Both the position numbers and the translations under genes were made by a program. The notes beneath the pieces are model-generated. The model saw only the letters and a program-made list of their open reading frames with translations. It searched no databases and was not told the origin of the DNA. From Pseudacidovorax intermedius (GTDB lineage Bacteria; Pseudomonadota; Gammaproteobacteria; Burkholderiales; Burkholderiaceae_C): 64,000 nucleotides of DNA. The stretch is taken from positions 336,063 through 400,062 of the forward strand of contig NZ_QQAV01000003.1 in NCBI RefSeq assembly GCF_003350475.1. Direction: 5' to 3'. Positions 8,451 to 17,215 of this stretch are shown piece after piece (position 1 is the stretch's first letter; every line of letters begins with the position of its first letter).

Positions 8451-8473
8451 ACACCTTCTTTGCGTCTTTCGAA

Positions 8474-9391
8474 ATGAAGGCCCTCGACTCGCTGCGCATC
8501 TTCGTCACCACCCAGCGCAAGGGCAGCCTGTCGGCCGCGGCGCGCAGCCTGAGCCTGTCGCCGGCCACCATCTCGCGGCGCATCAGCGCGCTGGAGGAAG
8601 AGCTGGGCGTGCAGCTGGTGGACCGCACCAGCCGCAACCTCAAGATGACCGAGGCCGGCCAGGCCTTCCTCTCGCGCGCGGAGGGCGTGCTGGAAGCCAT
8701 GGCCGATGCCGAGCAGGCCGCACGCAGCGCCCGCCAGCGGCCCGAGGGCCGGCTGCGCGTGCATTCGCGCACCCACATCGGCCTGCGCGTGGTGGCGCCG
8801 CTGCTGCCGCGCTTCGCGCAGCGCTATCCCGACATCCAGGTGCAGATCGAGCTGTCGGAGCACCCGGTCAACCTGGTCGAGCACGATTTCGACGTGGACA
8901 TCCGCACCGGCGAATCCAACGACTCGGGCTTCGTCATCAAGCGGCTGCTCTCCAGCGACGAGGTGCTGGTGGCCAGCCCCGCGTATCTCAAGACCAACGC
9001 GCGCATCAAGCACCCGAGCGACCTGCCGCAGGCGCGGTGCCTCACCTACCGGCGCGAGCACGAGGCCACGACCTGGAAGTACGTGGACGAACAGGGCGTG
9101 CAGCAGGAGCTGGCGATCCAGGGCGTGCTGAGCGCCAACAACGGCGAGATGCTGCGCCTGGCTGCACTGGGCGGCATGGGCGTGGCGCTGCTGTCCGAGC
9201 CCACGGTGCGCAGCAACCTGCAGGACGGCACGCTGGTGCGCCTGCTGCCCGAGTACCGCTTCGCGGTGCGCGCCTTCTCCAACGGCATCTTCGCGGTGTT
9301 CCGCCAGAACCGCGCCCTGCCGCTGAAGGTGCGGGCCTTCGTGGACTTCGTGGCCGAGGCGCTGCAGGACGACGCGCCGGCCGATGTCTGA
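8474..9391 (+). CDS. LysR family transcriptional regulator (probable regulator of the divergent monooxygenase operon)
   Basis: A 305-residue LysR-type regulator. The N-terminal winged helix-turn-helix covers about residues 1-60 (SLSAAARSLSLSPATISRRI) and the remaining two-lobed effector-binding domain is complete (ASPAYLK, NNGEMLRLAALGGMGVALL). It is transcribed away from the monooxygenase operon across a 102-bp intergenic space. This divergent layout usually means control of the neighbouring operon by a pathway metabolite. It ends 9 bp before the convergent end of the next lysR gene. Confidence 0.92.
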   Translation: MKALDSLRIFVTTQRKGSLSAAARSLSLSPATISRRISALEEELGVQLVDRTSRNLKMTEAGQAFLSRAEGVLEAMADAEQAARSARQRPEGRLRVHSRTHIGLRVVAPLLPRFAQRYPDIQVQIELSEHPVNLVEHDFDVDIRTGESNDSGFVIKRLLSSDEVLVASPAYLKTNARIKHPSDLPQARCLTYRREHEATTWKYVDEQGVQQELAIQGVLSANNGEMLRLAALGGMGVALLSEPTVRSNLQDGTLVRLLPEYRFAVRAFSNGIFAVFRQNRALPLKVRAFVDFVAEALQDDAPADV

Positions 9392-9400
9392 GGCGGGTGC

Positions 9401-10321
9401 CTACGCGCTGGCGCTGCCGTTGAGCTGCAGCGCCAGGCTGTCGACGAAGGCGCGCACCCGTGCCGAGTGCTGGTGCCGTTGTGGATAGACGGCATAGATG
9501 TCGGCATCGGGCGTGTCGAACTGCGGCAGCACCTGCACCAGTCGGCCGCTGTCCAGATAGCGGCGGATGTCCCATTCGGCCCGCATCAGGATGCCATGGC
9601 CCGCCAGTGCCCAGGCCACGGCAATCTCGCCGTCGTTGGTTGTGAGGTTGCCGCGGATCTTGACGGACTCGGCGGCCTTGCCCCGCGTGCGATGGCTGGC
9701 GAGCCGCCAGACACCATAGGCTTCTTCGCCCTGCCGGATGCCGATGCAGTTGTGCCGCACCAGGTCGGCAGGGTTGCGCGGCGGGCCGTGACGCGCCAGG
9801 TAGGCCGGCGACGCGCACAACAACCGCCGGTTGGCCGCCACATGCCGGGCGATCACCCGGGCCTCGGGCGGCGCGCCGAAGCGCACGCAGACGTCGTAGG
9901 CGTCGTCGGTCAGCGGCGGTGGATTGACGGACAGCTGCAGCTGCACCTCCACGTCGGGGTACTGGCGGACGAAGCGGGAGATGACGGGCGCCACATGGCT
10001 GCGGCCGAAGCCCAGCGTCGCATTGACCCGCAGCAGCCCCTGTGGCTGGGCCTGCGTGCCCGACAGCAGCTCGTCCAGCGAGTCGATCTCGGCCAGCACC
10101 CGGCGGGCGCCGGCCAGCAGCGTCTCGCCTTCGGGCGTGAGGCTCATGCGGCGGGTGGTGCGGTTGACCAGCGCGACCTGCAGGCGCGCTTCCATCTGCG
10201 CCAGATGCTTGCTGACCGCGGGCGTGGTGATGCCGAGTTCCCGGGCCGCCGCGCTCAGGCTGCCCGCACGCGCCAGCGCGGAGAAGAAGCCGATGTCGCC
10301 CGGAAGAATCCTGCCGCTCAT
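9401..10321 (-). CDS. LysR family transcriptional regulator, TtuA-like by position
   Basis: A 306-residue LysR-type regulator with an N-terminal HTH (SLSAAARELGITTPAVSKHL) and a LysR substrate domain of the DsdC/CrgA-like class (CASPAYLARHG, NDGEIAVAWALAGHGILMRA). It is divergent from ttuC by 110 bp, the arrangement expected for the regulator of tartrate use (TtuA in Agrobacterium vitis). Assignment as the tartrate regulator rests on synteny, since LysR effectors cannot be read from sequence. Confidence 0.9.
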   Translation of the reverse strand: MSGRILPGDIGFFSALARAGSLSAAARELGITTPAVSKHLAQMEARLQVALVNRTTRRMSLTPEGETLLAGARRVLAEIDSLDELLSGTQAQPQGLLRVNATLGFGRSHVAPVISRFVRQYPDVEVQLQLSVNPPPLTDDAYDVCVRFGAPPEARVIARHVAANRRLLCASPAYLARHGPPRNPADLVRHNCIGIRQGEEAYGVWRLASHRTRGKAAESVKIRGNLTTNDGEIAVAWALAGHGILMRAEWDIRRYLDSGRLVQVLPQFDTPDADIYAVYPQRHQHSARVRAFVDSLALQLNGSASA

Positions 10322-10331
10322 GTCCCCATCC

Positions 10332-10346
10332 TTGACCTCAGGTTAA
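10332..10346. promoter_or_regulatory. LysR-type T-N11-A box upstream of the ttuA-like gene / ttuC
   Basis: TTGACCTCAGGTTAA contains TGACCT-c-AGGTTA, a T-N11-A dyad with one mismatch between arms. It lies 10 bp before the lysR start and 85 bp before ttuC, as expected for an autoregulatory recognition site. Inferred. Confidence 0.45.
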
Positions 10347-10356
10347 AAGCGGGTTG

Positions 10357-10395
10357 ACTGTAGCGGCGTTCGCCGGGCCGTGCAGTGCCTACAGT
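10357..10395. promoter_or_regulatory. Spaced inverted repeat ACTGTAG...CTACAGT upstream of ttuC
   Basis: Two 7-bp arms that are exact reverse complements have their centres 32 bp apart, about three helical turns. They lie between the T-N11-A box and the ttuC ribosome-binding site. The spacing suits a second regulator contact or an activator-binding pair; the role is inferred. Confidence 0.3.
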
Positions 10396-10431
10396 GGCCG
10401 CATCGCAATCCATCACTGCAGCGGAGACAGC

Positions 10432-11520
10432 ATGAAGGTCTACAAGATCGCAACCATTCCCGGCGACGGCATCGGCAAGGAGGTCGTGCCCGCGGGCCGG
10501 CAGGTGCTGGAGGCGCTGGCCGAGGGCAGCACGGCCTTCCGTTTCGAGTTCGAGGACTTCGGCTGGGGCGGCGACTACTTCCGCGAGCACGGCGTGATGA
10601 TGCCGGAGGATGGCCTCGCAGCCCTCAAGGACAAGGACGCCATCCTCTTCGGCTCGGCCGGCGATCCGCACATCCCCGACCATGTGACGCTCTGGGGCCT
10701 GCGCCTCAAGATCTGCCAGGGCTTCGACCAGTACGCCAACGTGCGTCCCACGCGCATCCTCCCGGGCATCGACGCGCCGCTCAAGCGCTGCGGACCACAA
10801 GATCTGAATTGGGTGATCGTGCGCGAAAACTCCGAGGGCGAATACTCGGGCGTGGGCGGCCGGGTGCACCAGGGGCATCCCATCGAGGCGGCCACCGACG
10901 TGTCCATCATGACCCGCGTGGGCGTGGAGCGGATCCTGCGCTTCGCCTTCCGCCTGGCCCAGTCGCGGCCGCGCAAGCTGCTGACGGTGGTCACCAAGAG
11001 CAACGCCCAGCGCCATGCCATGGTGATGTGGGACCAGATCGCCGCGGAAGTGGCCGCCGAGTTTCCCGACGTCACCTGGGACAAGGAACTGGTGGACGCC
11101 ATGACGGCGCGCATGGTCAACAAGCCGGCCACGCTCGACACCATCGTCGCCACCAACCTGCACGCCGACATCCTGAGCGACCTGGCCGCCGCGCTGGCCG
11201 GCAGCCTGGGCATCGCGCCCACCGGCAACATCGACCCGGAGCGCCGCTATCCCTCGATGTTCGAGCCCATCCACGGCTCGGCGTTCGACATCATGGGCAA
11301 AGGCCTGGCCAACCCGGTGGGCACTTTCTGGTCGGTGGTGATGCTGCTGGAGCACCTGGGCGAGCACGAGGCCGCCGCCCGCGTCATGCAGGCTGTCGAG
11401 CAGGTCACGGCGGACGTGCGTCTGCACACCCGCGACCTGGGCGGCAGCGCCACCACGGCACAGGTGACCGAGGCCATCTGCCGCCAGCTGGCCGGCTCGC
11501 CCGCGCGCAAGGCGGCCTGA
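10432..11520 (+). CDS. ttuC: Tartrate dehydrogenase / D-malate dehydrogenase (decarboxylating) family
   Basis: A 362-residue beta-decarboxylating dehydrogenase of the isopropylmalate/isocitrate dehydrogenase family. It has KIATIPGDGIGKEVVP at the N-terminus, VRENSEGEYSGVGGR, the lysine-bearing VTKSNAQRHAMVMW, and the metal-binding aspartates in NLHADILSDLAAAL followed by GSLGIAPTGNI. TtuC/YeaU-type enzymes oxidise tartrate, D-malate or related 2-hydroxyacids with NAD and a divalent metal. The next two genes match the remaining steps of tartrate breakdown via glycerate, which favours tartrate dehydrogenase. A GGAG-like site precedes the ATG. Cytoplasmic. Confidence 0.9.
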   Translation: MKVYKIATIPGDGIGKEVVPAGRQVLEALAEGSTAFRFEFEDFGWGGDYFREHGVMMPEDGLAALKDKDAILFGSAGDPHIPDHVTLWGLRLKICQGFDQYANVRPTRILPGIDAPLKRCGPQDLNWVIVRENSEGEYSGVGGRVHQGHPIEAATDVSIMTRVGVERILRFAFRLAQSRPRKLLTVVTKSNAQRHAMVMWDQIAAEVAAEFPDVTWDKELVDAMTARMVNKPATLDTIVATNLHADILSDLAAALAGSLGIAPTGNIDPERRYPSMFEPIHGSAFDIMGKGLANPVGTFWSVVMLLEHLGEHEAAARVMQAVEQVTADVRLHTRDLGGSATTAQVTEAICRQLAGSPARKAA

Positions 11521-11570
11521 GCACGCCGCCGTCCGCGGCACTGCGCACCGCGCGGCGCCGCGGCGCCTGA

Positions 11571-11610
11571 GGCCCGCCACTGCCGCCGCCACACGGCAGC
11601 GCGGCGGGCC
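11571..11610 (+). other. Long GC-rich hairpin in the ttuC-ttuD intergenic space
   Basis: GGCCCGCC-A-CTGCCG pairs with CGGCAG-CGC-GGCGGGCC (8 bp plus 6 bp, 8-nt loop). A pyrimidine run without a T-tract follows, then the ttuD ribosome-binding site AAGGAG. It may stabilise the ttuC message or act as a partial terminator within the operon; the role is inferred. Confidence 0.4.
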
Positions 11611-11639
11611 CTTCCCCTTCCCTTCGCCAAGGAGATGCC

Positions 11640-12959
11640 ATGCAGCCTGCGCTGCAGGATCCGCCGCGCCTGCTGCGCGGCATGTTCGACGCCGCCGTCG
11701 CCGCCGCCCAGCCTGCCCTGTGCCTGCCGGCGCTGCTGCCGTCGCCGCCCGCGGGCAGGACCGTGGTGATCGGCTTCGGCAAGGCCGCGGCAGCCATGGC
11801 ACAGGTGGTCGATGGCCACTGGGTCGGCGAACTCTCGGGCGTGGTCGTCACACGCTATGGCCATGGCGCACCCAGCGGCCGCATCCGCGTGATGGAGGCC
11901 GCCCATCCCGTGCCCGACGACGCCGGCCTGGCCGCCAGCGCGGCCCTGCTGGCGGCCGTGCAGGGCCTGGGGCCCGAGGACCTGGTGCTGTGCCTGGTCT
12001 CCGGCGGCGGCTCGGCGCTGCTGCCCTGGCCGCTGCCGGGGCTGACCCTCGCCGACGAACAGGCCATCGCCCGGCAGTTGCTGGCCAGCGGTGCCTCCAT
12101 CGCCGAGATGAACTGCGTGCGGCGGCACCTGTCCGGCATCAAGGGCGGCCGTCTGGCGCTCGCCTGCCGGCCTGCGCGGGTGGTCAACCTGCTGCTGTCC
12201 GACGTGCCGGGCGACGACCCGGCGGACATCGCCTCCGGCCCCACGGTGCCCGATCCGAGCGACTGCGCGCAGGCCCTGGAGATCCTCCACCGGCACCGCA
12301 TCGCCGTGCCCGAGGCCGCCCTGGCGCTGCTGCGCACCGGCGAGGCCGAGACGCCGAAGCCGCACGATCCCCGCCTGCCCTCCATCGAGAACCGCATGGC
12401 GGTCACGCCGCAGCGGGCGCTCGAAGCCGCGGCGCAGGTGGCCGAGCGGGCCGGCATCGCCGTGCACATCCTCGGCGATGCCATCGAGGGCGAGTCGCGC
12501 GACGTGGCCCAGGTCATGGCCGCCATGGCGCTGCAGGTGGCACGCCGCGACCAGCCCTTCGTGGCGCCCTGCGTGCTGCTCTCGGGCGGCGAGACCACGG
12601 TGAGCCTGCGCGGCCACGGGCGGGGCGGGCGCAACGTGGAGTTCCTGCTCGCGCTGGCCCTGGCGCTGCAGGGGCATCCGCGCGTCCATGCGCTGGCGGC
12701 CGACACCGACGGCGTGGATGGCATCGAGGAGATCGCCGGCGCCGTGATCGGTCCGCAGACGCTGGCCCGCGCCCATGCGGCCGGCCTGCGCCCGCGCGAG
12801 CGCCTCGACGACAACGACGCCCACACCTTCTTCGAGGCGCTGGGCGATGCCGTGGTCACGGGCCCGACCCGCACCAACGTGAATGACTTCCGGGCCGTGC
12901 TGGTGCTGCCGCCGCACGGCGAGTCCAACGACGCGGCCCGTCCGCACGCCCGCCCATGA
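11640..12959 (+). CDS. ttuD: Glycerate 2-kinase / hydroxypyruvate reductase (MOFRL family)
   Basis: A 439-residue class II glycerate kinase (GckA/TtuD). The N-terminal domain shows VVIGFGKAAAAMAQ and LVSGGGSALLPWP; the C-terminal MOFRL domain shows VLLSGGETTVSLRG and RGGRNVEFLLALAL, then DTDGVDG. Family members convert D-glycerate with ATP to 2-phosphoglycerate; the older name for TtuD is hydroxypyruvate reductase. AAGGAG lies 5 bp before the chosen ATG, and a second ATG five bases earlier is out of frame. Its TGA overlaps the ttuE start by 4 bp. It would receive glycerate produced from tartrate by TtuC. Confidence 0.9.
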   Translation: MQPALQDPPRLLRGMFDAAVAAAQPALCLPALLPSPPAGRTVVIGFGKAAAAMAQVVDGHWVGELSGVVVTRYGHGAPSGRIRVMEAAHPVPDDAGLAASAALLAAVQGLGPEDLVLCLVSGGGSALLPWPLPGLTLADEQAIARQLLASGASIAEMNCVRRHLSGIKGGRLALACRPARVVNLLLSDVPGDDPADIASGPTVPDPSDCAQALEILHRHRIAVPEAALALLRTGEAETPKPHDPRLPSIENRMAVTPQRALEAAAQVAERAGIAVHILGDAIEGESRDVAQVMAAMALQVARRDQPFVAPCVLLSGGETTVSLRGHGRGGRNVEFLLALALALQGHPRVHALAADTDGVDGIEEIAGAVIGPQTLARAHAAGLRPRERLDDNDAHTFFEALGDAVVTGPTRTNVNDFRAVLVLPPHGESNDAARPHARP

Positions 12960-14371
12960 GACGACACCGACAGGCCAAGATCGTGGCCACGCTGGGCCCC
13001 GCCAGCGACCATCCCGAGCGCATCCGCGCGCTCTTCGACGCGGGTGCGGACGTGTTCCGCCTGAACTTCAGCCATGGCACGGCGCAGGACCACCAGTGGC
13101 GCCTGGCGGCCATCCGCGAGATCGAGCGCCAGACCGGGCGCCCCATCGGCGTGCTGATGGACCTGCAGGGCCCCAAGCTGCGCATCGGTACCTTCGCCGC
13201 CGGCCCGGTGACGCTGGCCGATGGCGCGCGCTTCAGCCTGGTGCTGGACGCCGACACCGCCGGCGATGCCACGCAGGTCGCCCTGCCCCATCCGGAGATC
13301 TTCGAGGCGCTCAGTGCCGGCACCGAACTGCTGCTCGACGACGGGCGCATCCAGCTGCGCGTGGAAGCCTGCGGGCCTGGCTTCGCACACACGCGGGTCG
13401 TGACGGGCGGGCGCCTGTCCGACCGCAAGGGCGTGAACGTGCCCGGCGTGGTGCTGCCGCTGTCCGCGCTCACGGCCAAGGACCGCGCCGACCTGGCGGT
13501 CGGGCTGCAGCTTGGCGTGGACTGGATCGCCCTGTCCTTCGTGCAACGGCCCGAGGACATCGCGGAACTGCGCGCCCTGGTGGGCGAGCACGCTGGCATC
13601 GTGGCCAAGCTGGAGAAGCCCGCAGCCATCGCCAGCCTGGAGGCCATCGTGGCCGAGGCCGATGCCGTGATGGTGGCGCGCGGCGACCTCGGCGTGGAAC
13701 TGCCGGCCGAACAGGTGCCGGCCCTGCAGAAGCGCATCGTGCGGGCCTGCCGCGACGCCGGCAAGCCGGTGATCGTGGCCACGCAGATGCTCGAATCGAT
13801 GGTGGCCGCCCCCGTGCCCACGCGCGCCGAGGCGTCGGACGTGGCCACCGCCATCTACGAAGGCGCCGATGCGGTGATGCTGTCGGCCGAATCGGCCAGC
13901 GGCAACCATCCGGTGGAGGCCGTGCGGATGATGGATCGCATCGTCCACCACACCGAACGCGATGCCGCGTACCGCCCAGGCATCGACGCCTCGCGCGCCC
14001 CGCCCCAGGCCCGCGTGGCCGATGCGATCGGCGCGGCCCTGCGCAATGTGACCGAGCTGCTGCGGGCGGCAGCGGCCGTCGCCTACACCAGCTCCGGCCA
14101 CTCGGCACTGCGCATGGCACGGGAGCGGCCCGACGCGCCCATCATCGGCATGACGCCCCGCACCGCCACCGCGCGCCGGCTGGCCCTGGCCTGGGGCGTC
14201 CATGCCGTGCTTTGCCACGAAGTCCAGAGCGTGTCGGAGATGACCGAGGTGGCGGTGGACACCGCCCTGCGCGGCGGCTTCGGCACGTCGGGACAGTTTC
14301 TCGTGATCGCCGCCGGCATGCCCTTCGCCACGCCGGGCACCACCAACCTGCTACGGGTGGCACCGCTGTGA
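12956..14371 (+). CDS. ttuE: Pyruvate kinase
   Basis: A 471-residue pyruvate kinase of normal length. It has KIVATLGPASDHPERI, FRLNFSHG, LMDLQGPKLRIGTF, the MVARGDLGVELP segment and the ATQMLESM signature, and a complete C-terminal allosteric domain (PIIGMTPRTATARRLAL). It transfers phosphate from phosphoenolpyruvate to ADP. The start codon overlaps the ttuD stop (ATGA), so it is the dedicated kinase of the tartrate operon (TtuE) rather than the housekeeping enzyme, completing glycerate to pyruvate with enolase made elsewhere. Confidence 0.92.
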   Translation: MRRHRQAKIVATLGPASDHPERIRALFDAGADVFRLNFSHGTAQDHQWRLAAIREIERQTGRPIGVLMDLQGPKLRIGTFAAGPVTLADGARFSLVLDADTAGDATQVALPHPEIFEALSAGTELLLDDGRIQLRVEACGPGFAHTRVVTGGRLSDRKGVNVPGVVLPLSALTAKDRADLAVGLQLGVDWIALSFVQRPEDIAELRALVGEHAGIVAKLEKPAAIASLEAIVAEADAVMVARGDLGVELPAEQVPALQKRIVRACRDAGKPVIVATQMLESMVAAPVPTRAEASDVATAIYEGADAVMLSAESASGNHPVEAVRMMDRIVHHTERDAAYRPGIDASRAPPQARVADAIGAALRNVTELLRAAAAVAYTSSGHSALRMARERPDAPIIGMTPRTATARRLALAWGVHAVLCHEVQSVSEMTEVAVDTALRGGFGTSGQFLVIAAGMPFATPGTTNLLRVAPL

Positions 14372-14414
14372 GCACGCGACTGTTGAACAGCGGTTAAGAA
14401 AGCCTTCACTGCAC

Positions 14415-14442
14415 AGGCATGCCGTGATGGGACGGCCTGCCT
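14415..14442 (+). other. Hairpin between ttuE and the Bug receptor gene
   Basis: AGGCA-T-GCCG pairs with CGGC-C-TGCCT (9 bp, one internal mismatch, 8-nt loop). No T-tract follows. It could give differential expression between kinase and receptor within one transcript, or end the upstream message. Inferred. Confidence 0.35.
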
Positions 14443-14474
14443 ACCCTTGAGTCCACAACCGAAACGGAGACAAC

Positions 14475-15449
14475 ATGAGCAAGAGCCGCATCTTTCGACA
14501 GGCGGGAATCGCCACGGCGCTGACCCTGGCCACAACGCTGGCCGGTGCACAGAACTGGCCCTCGCGGCCCATCAGCCTGATCGTGCCCTTCCCGCCCGGT
14601 GGCAGTTCGGACGTGCTGGCACGTTCGCTCACCGACAAGCTGTCCCAGACCCTGGGACAGCCGGTGCTGGTGGAAAGTCGGCCCGGCGCAGGGGCCACGG
14701 TGGGCGCCGACTTCGTGGCCAAGGCCAAGCCCGACGGCTACACGCTGCTGATGGGGGCGGTCCACCACACCATCGCAACGAGCGTCTACAAGAAGCTGCC
14801 CTACGACTTCGAGAAGAGCTTCGAGCCCGTGACGACCATCGCGCTGGTGCCCAACGTGCTGGTCGTCAACGTCAAGAACAGCGCCACCGACGTCAAGAGC
14901 CTGGTGGCCCAGGCCAAGGCCGCGCCGGGGCGCCTGTCCTATGGCTCCAATGGCAACGGCACCGTGCAGCATCTGATCGGCACGCAGTTCGCGAGCCAGA
15001 CCGGCGTCGAGCTGCTCCATGTGCCGTACAAGGGCAGCGCGCCGCTCACCACCGACCTGCTGGGCGGCCAGGTCGACATGTCCTTCGACACCATCACCCC
15101 GGTCATCCAGCACATCCGTGCCGGCAAGCTGCGGCCCCTGGCCGTGACCACTGCCAAACGCTCCAGCACGTTGCCCGATGTGCCCACGCTGGCGGAGTCC
15201 GGCCTGAAGGACTTCGACCAGGGCACCTGGTTCGGCGTGCTGGCACCCAAGGGCACGCCACGCGACATCGTGGTCAGGCTCAATGCCGAGATGGTGAAGA
15301 TCATCCAGTCGCCCGACTTCCGCAAGCGCATGGAAGAGATCGGTGCCGAGCCCGTGGGCAACACGCCCGAGCAGATGGCCGCGCAGATCCGTGGCGACAC
15401 CGCCAAGTACGCCCAGCTCGTCAAGGACGCCAAGGTGTCCGTCGACTGA
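14475..15449 (+). CDS. Bug family (TctC-type) tripartite tricarboxylate transporter substrate-binding protein
   Basis: A 324-residue periplasmic receptor. It has a signal peptide (residues 1 to about 25, ending AGAQ), then SLIVPFPPGGSSDVLAR, SRPGAGATVGADFVAKAKPDGYTLL, VPYKGSAPLTTDLLGGQVDMSFD and ALAVTTAKRSSTLPDVPTLAESG, all Bug-family landmarks. GGAGAC precedes the ATG. It follows the tartrate genes on the same strand, so tartrate or a related hydroxy-dicarboxylate is the likely ligand. No TctA/TctB membrane subunits are present in the window, so it must use membrane components encoded elsewhere or serve as a sensor. Confidence 0.92.
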   Translation: MSKSRIFRQAGIATALTLATTLAGAQNWPSRPISLIVPFPPGGSSDVLARSLTDKLSQTLGQPVLVESRPGAGATVGADFVAKAKPDGYTLLMGAVHHTIATSVYKKLPYDFEKSFEPVTTIALVPNVLVVNVKNSATDVKSLVAQAKAAPGRLSYGSNGNGTVQHLIGTQFASQTGVELLHVPYKGSAPLTTDLLGGQVDMSFDTITPVIQHIRAGKLRPLAVTTAKRSSTLPDVPTLAESGLKDFDQGTWFGVLAPKGTPRDIVVRLNAEMVKIIQSPDFRKRMEEIGAEPVGNTPEQMAAQIRGDTAKYAQLVKDAKVSVD

Positions 15450-15457
15450 GTGCCAGA

Positions 15458-15496
15458 GGCCGGCAGCGCCGGCCACCCGCGGCACCTGCGTGCCGC
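15458..15496 (+). terminator. Two adjacent hairpins after the Bug gene of the tartrate module
   Basis: GGCCGGC-agc-GCCGGCC (15458-15474) is followed by GCGGCAC-ctgc-GTGCCGC (15479-15496), starting 8 bp after the stop codon. Both are perfect stems. No strong T-run follows, but the position suggests transcription termination or 3'-end protection. Confidence 0.5.
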
Positions 15497-15576
15497 CCTT
15501 CACCTTGCACCCGCCGTTCGCCGACCCACGCGGCGAGGACGGCCTGCGTGCGCCCCCAGCACCAAGAGGAGACATC

Positions 15577-17133
15577 ATGGACAAGAACAGCAAGAAGAGA
15601 GCCGTGCGCGGCGCGGCCGTCGCCGCACTCGTCGGCGGACTGGCCATCGCGGCCTGCGGCGGCGGCGGTGGCGGCAGCGGCTTCAACCCCGCACTGCTAG
15701 CGGTGGGAACCGCACCAGCGCCAGTCCCCGCGCCCGCACCGGCGGCGCCCCCCGCCGACCCCGGCCTTCCCGCCGTGCAGCAGACCGAGTTCGAACGGCA
15801 GATGGAGGCCTCGCGCCTGAACACCGGCGGCGATCCGCAGATGGCCTATCCCTGGCGCGCCTTCTACTGCAACCTGTCCGACGACAACAACGCCATCGTG
15901 CTCGCCGAACGTGCCAAGAACAGCATCCGGGTGCCGCTGACGCAGCTCTTCGACGACGTCTGGTACATCGGCACCGAGTACGTCGGCCAGTACATCCTGC
16001 GCGATGCCAACGGCTTCGTCATGATCGACGCCGGCAACAACGCCCAGGAGATGCGCGACTACGACCTGCCCGCCCTGCGCCAGCTCGGCCTGTCGTCCAC
16101 GCTGCCGCTGAACGGCGTGCTGGTCACCCACGGGCACTTCGACCACGACGGCGGCGCCCTGGAGCTGAAGGCCGCCACCGGCGCACCCATCTACTTGGGC
16201 TCAGCCGATGCGATCAACAAGGCCTACGACCCCGCCAAACTGGACTCGATGGTGCAGGACCCCTACGACATCGTGGTGGGCGGCCGCACGATCACCGTGC
16301 TTTCCACGCCGGGCCACACGGCGGGCACGACCGGCTACGTGGTGCGCGCCAAGGATGGCGGCAAGGACGTGAAGCTCTTCGTCTCGGGTGGTTCCTCCCT
16401 GGTCACGGACAACGTGGCGCTGATCCAGGCCTACCTGCACTCGATGGAGCGCACTTATGCGCTCATCAAGACGCTGAAGGTCGACACGGCCTCCAACCCC
16501 CACATCTACTGGGACGGCTCCCGCGCGCTGATCTACAAGATCCGCGAGCAGGGCCTGAAGTCCCCCAGCCAGTTCGTGATCGGCAACGAGAAGCTGCTGC
16601 GAGCCATGGCCATCGGCTATTCGTGCACCGCCGCCTGGCTCGCCAAGAAGTCCCCTGACACGGCAGTGCCGGTGTGGCGCGTGAGCGCGATCGACTTCGT
16701 CGCTGGCAGCCCGAGTCCCAACCGCATCGCGGCCCGCCTCGTCAACGGCTGGGGCCCGGTGGCCGGCAAGACGGTGAGCTTCTCCACGGCCAGTGGGGAG
16801 GCCGTGTGCCAGGCCACCACCGATGCCAAAGGCGTCGCAAGCTGCGCCACGCCCACACCCGCGCTGTCTGTCGGCGCCGAGCAACTGGTCGCGCGCTTCG
16901 AAGGCACGAGCACCGAGCAGACGGTCGATCTTGGCAGCGAGGCCACGGCACCTTTCGAGGATCTCAAGTCTTCGCTGTGCCGCGACCTGGCCCAGGCCCG
17001 GCAGGCGAGCGGATCGCGCGTGGGCGACAGCATCTACAAGGCCCGACTGGATGCCGACGGCGATGGCGTGATCGGCGTGAGCGACGTGCAGCAGATCGCG
17101 GCATTGCTGCCCCAGGGCAGCACATGCCCATGA
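15577..17133 (+). CDS. Exported lipoprotein: metallo-beta-lactamase fold with C-terminal Ig-like segment and dockerin/EF-hand-like repeat
   Basis: 518 residues. A lipoprotein signal (AALVGGLAIAAC) puts Cys at about 27, followed by a glycine run and an Ala/Pro linker to about residue 60. The MBL-fold domain carries HGHFDHDGG (about 185-193) and STPGHTAGTTG, two metal-ligand motifs of the family. After about residue 370 comes a beta-rich Ig-like stretch (LVNGWGPVAGKTVSFSTASG). The extreme C-terminus reads DADGDGVIGVSDVQQIAALLP, a calcium-binding loop like one half of a type I dockerin. AGGAG precedes the chosen ATG; longer frames run into the upstream gene. It is probably anchored in the outer membrane or periplasm as a hydrolase of unknown substrate. 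Confidence 0.82.
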   Translation: MDKNSKKRAVRGAAVAALVGGLAIAACGGGGGGSGFNPALLAVGTAPAPVPAPAPAAPPADPGLPAVQQTEFERQMEASRLNTGGDPQMAYPWRAFYCNLSDDNNAIVLAERAKNSIRVPLTQLFDDVWYIGTEYVGQYILRDANGFVMIDAGNNAQEMRDYDLPALRQLGLSSTLPLNGVLVTHGHFDHDGGALELKAATGAPIYLGSADAINKAYDPAKLDSMVQDPYDIVVGGRTITVLSTPGHTAGTTGYVVRAKDGGKDVKLFVSGGSSLVTDNVALIQAYLHSMERTYALIKTLKVDTASNPHIYWDGSRALIYKIREQGLKSPSQFVIGNEKLLRAMAIGYSCTAAWLAKKSPDTAVPVWRVSAIDFVAGSPSPNRIAARLVNGWGPVAGKTVSFSTASGEAVCQATTDAKGVASCATPTPALSVGAEQLVARFEGTSTEQTVDLGSEATAPFEDLKSSLCRDLAQARQASGSRVGDSIYKARLDADGDGVIGVSDVQQIAALLPQGSTCP

Positions 17134-17215
17134 CGGGAAAGACACGCCACCTTTCCGAAACGTGACTCCCGCAAGGGTTTCCACGCGATTCCGCACCTCC
17201 GCATCGCCTCTATAT

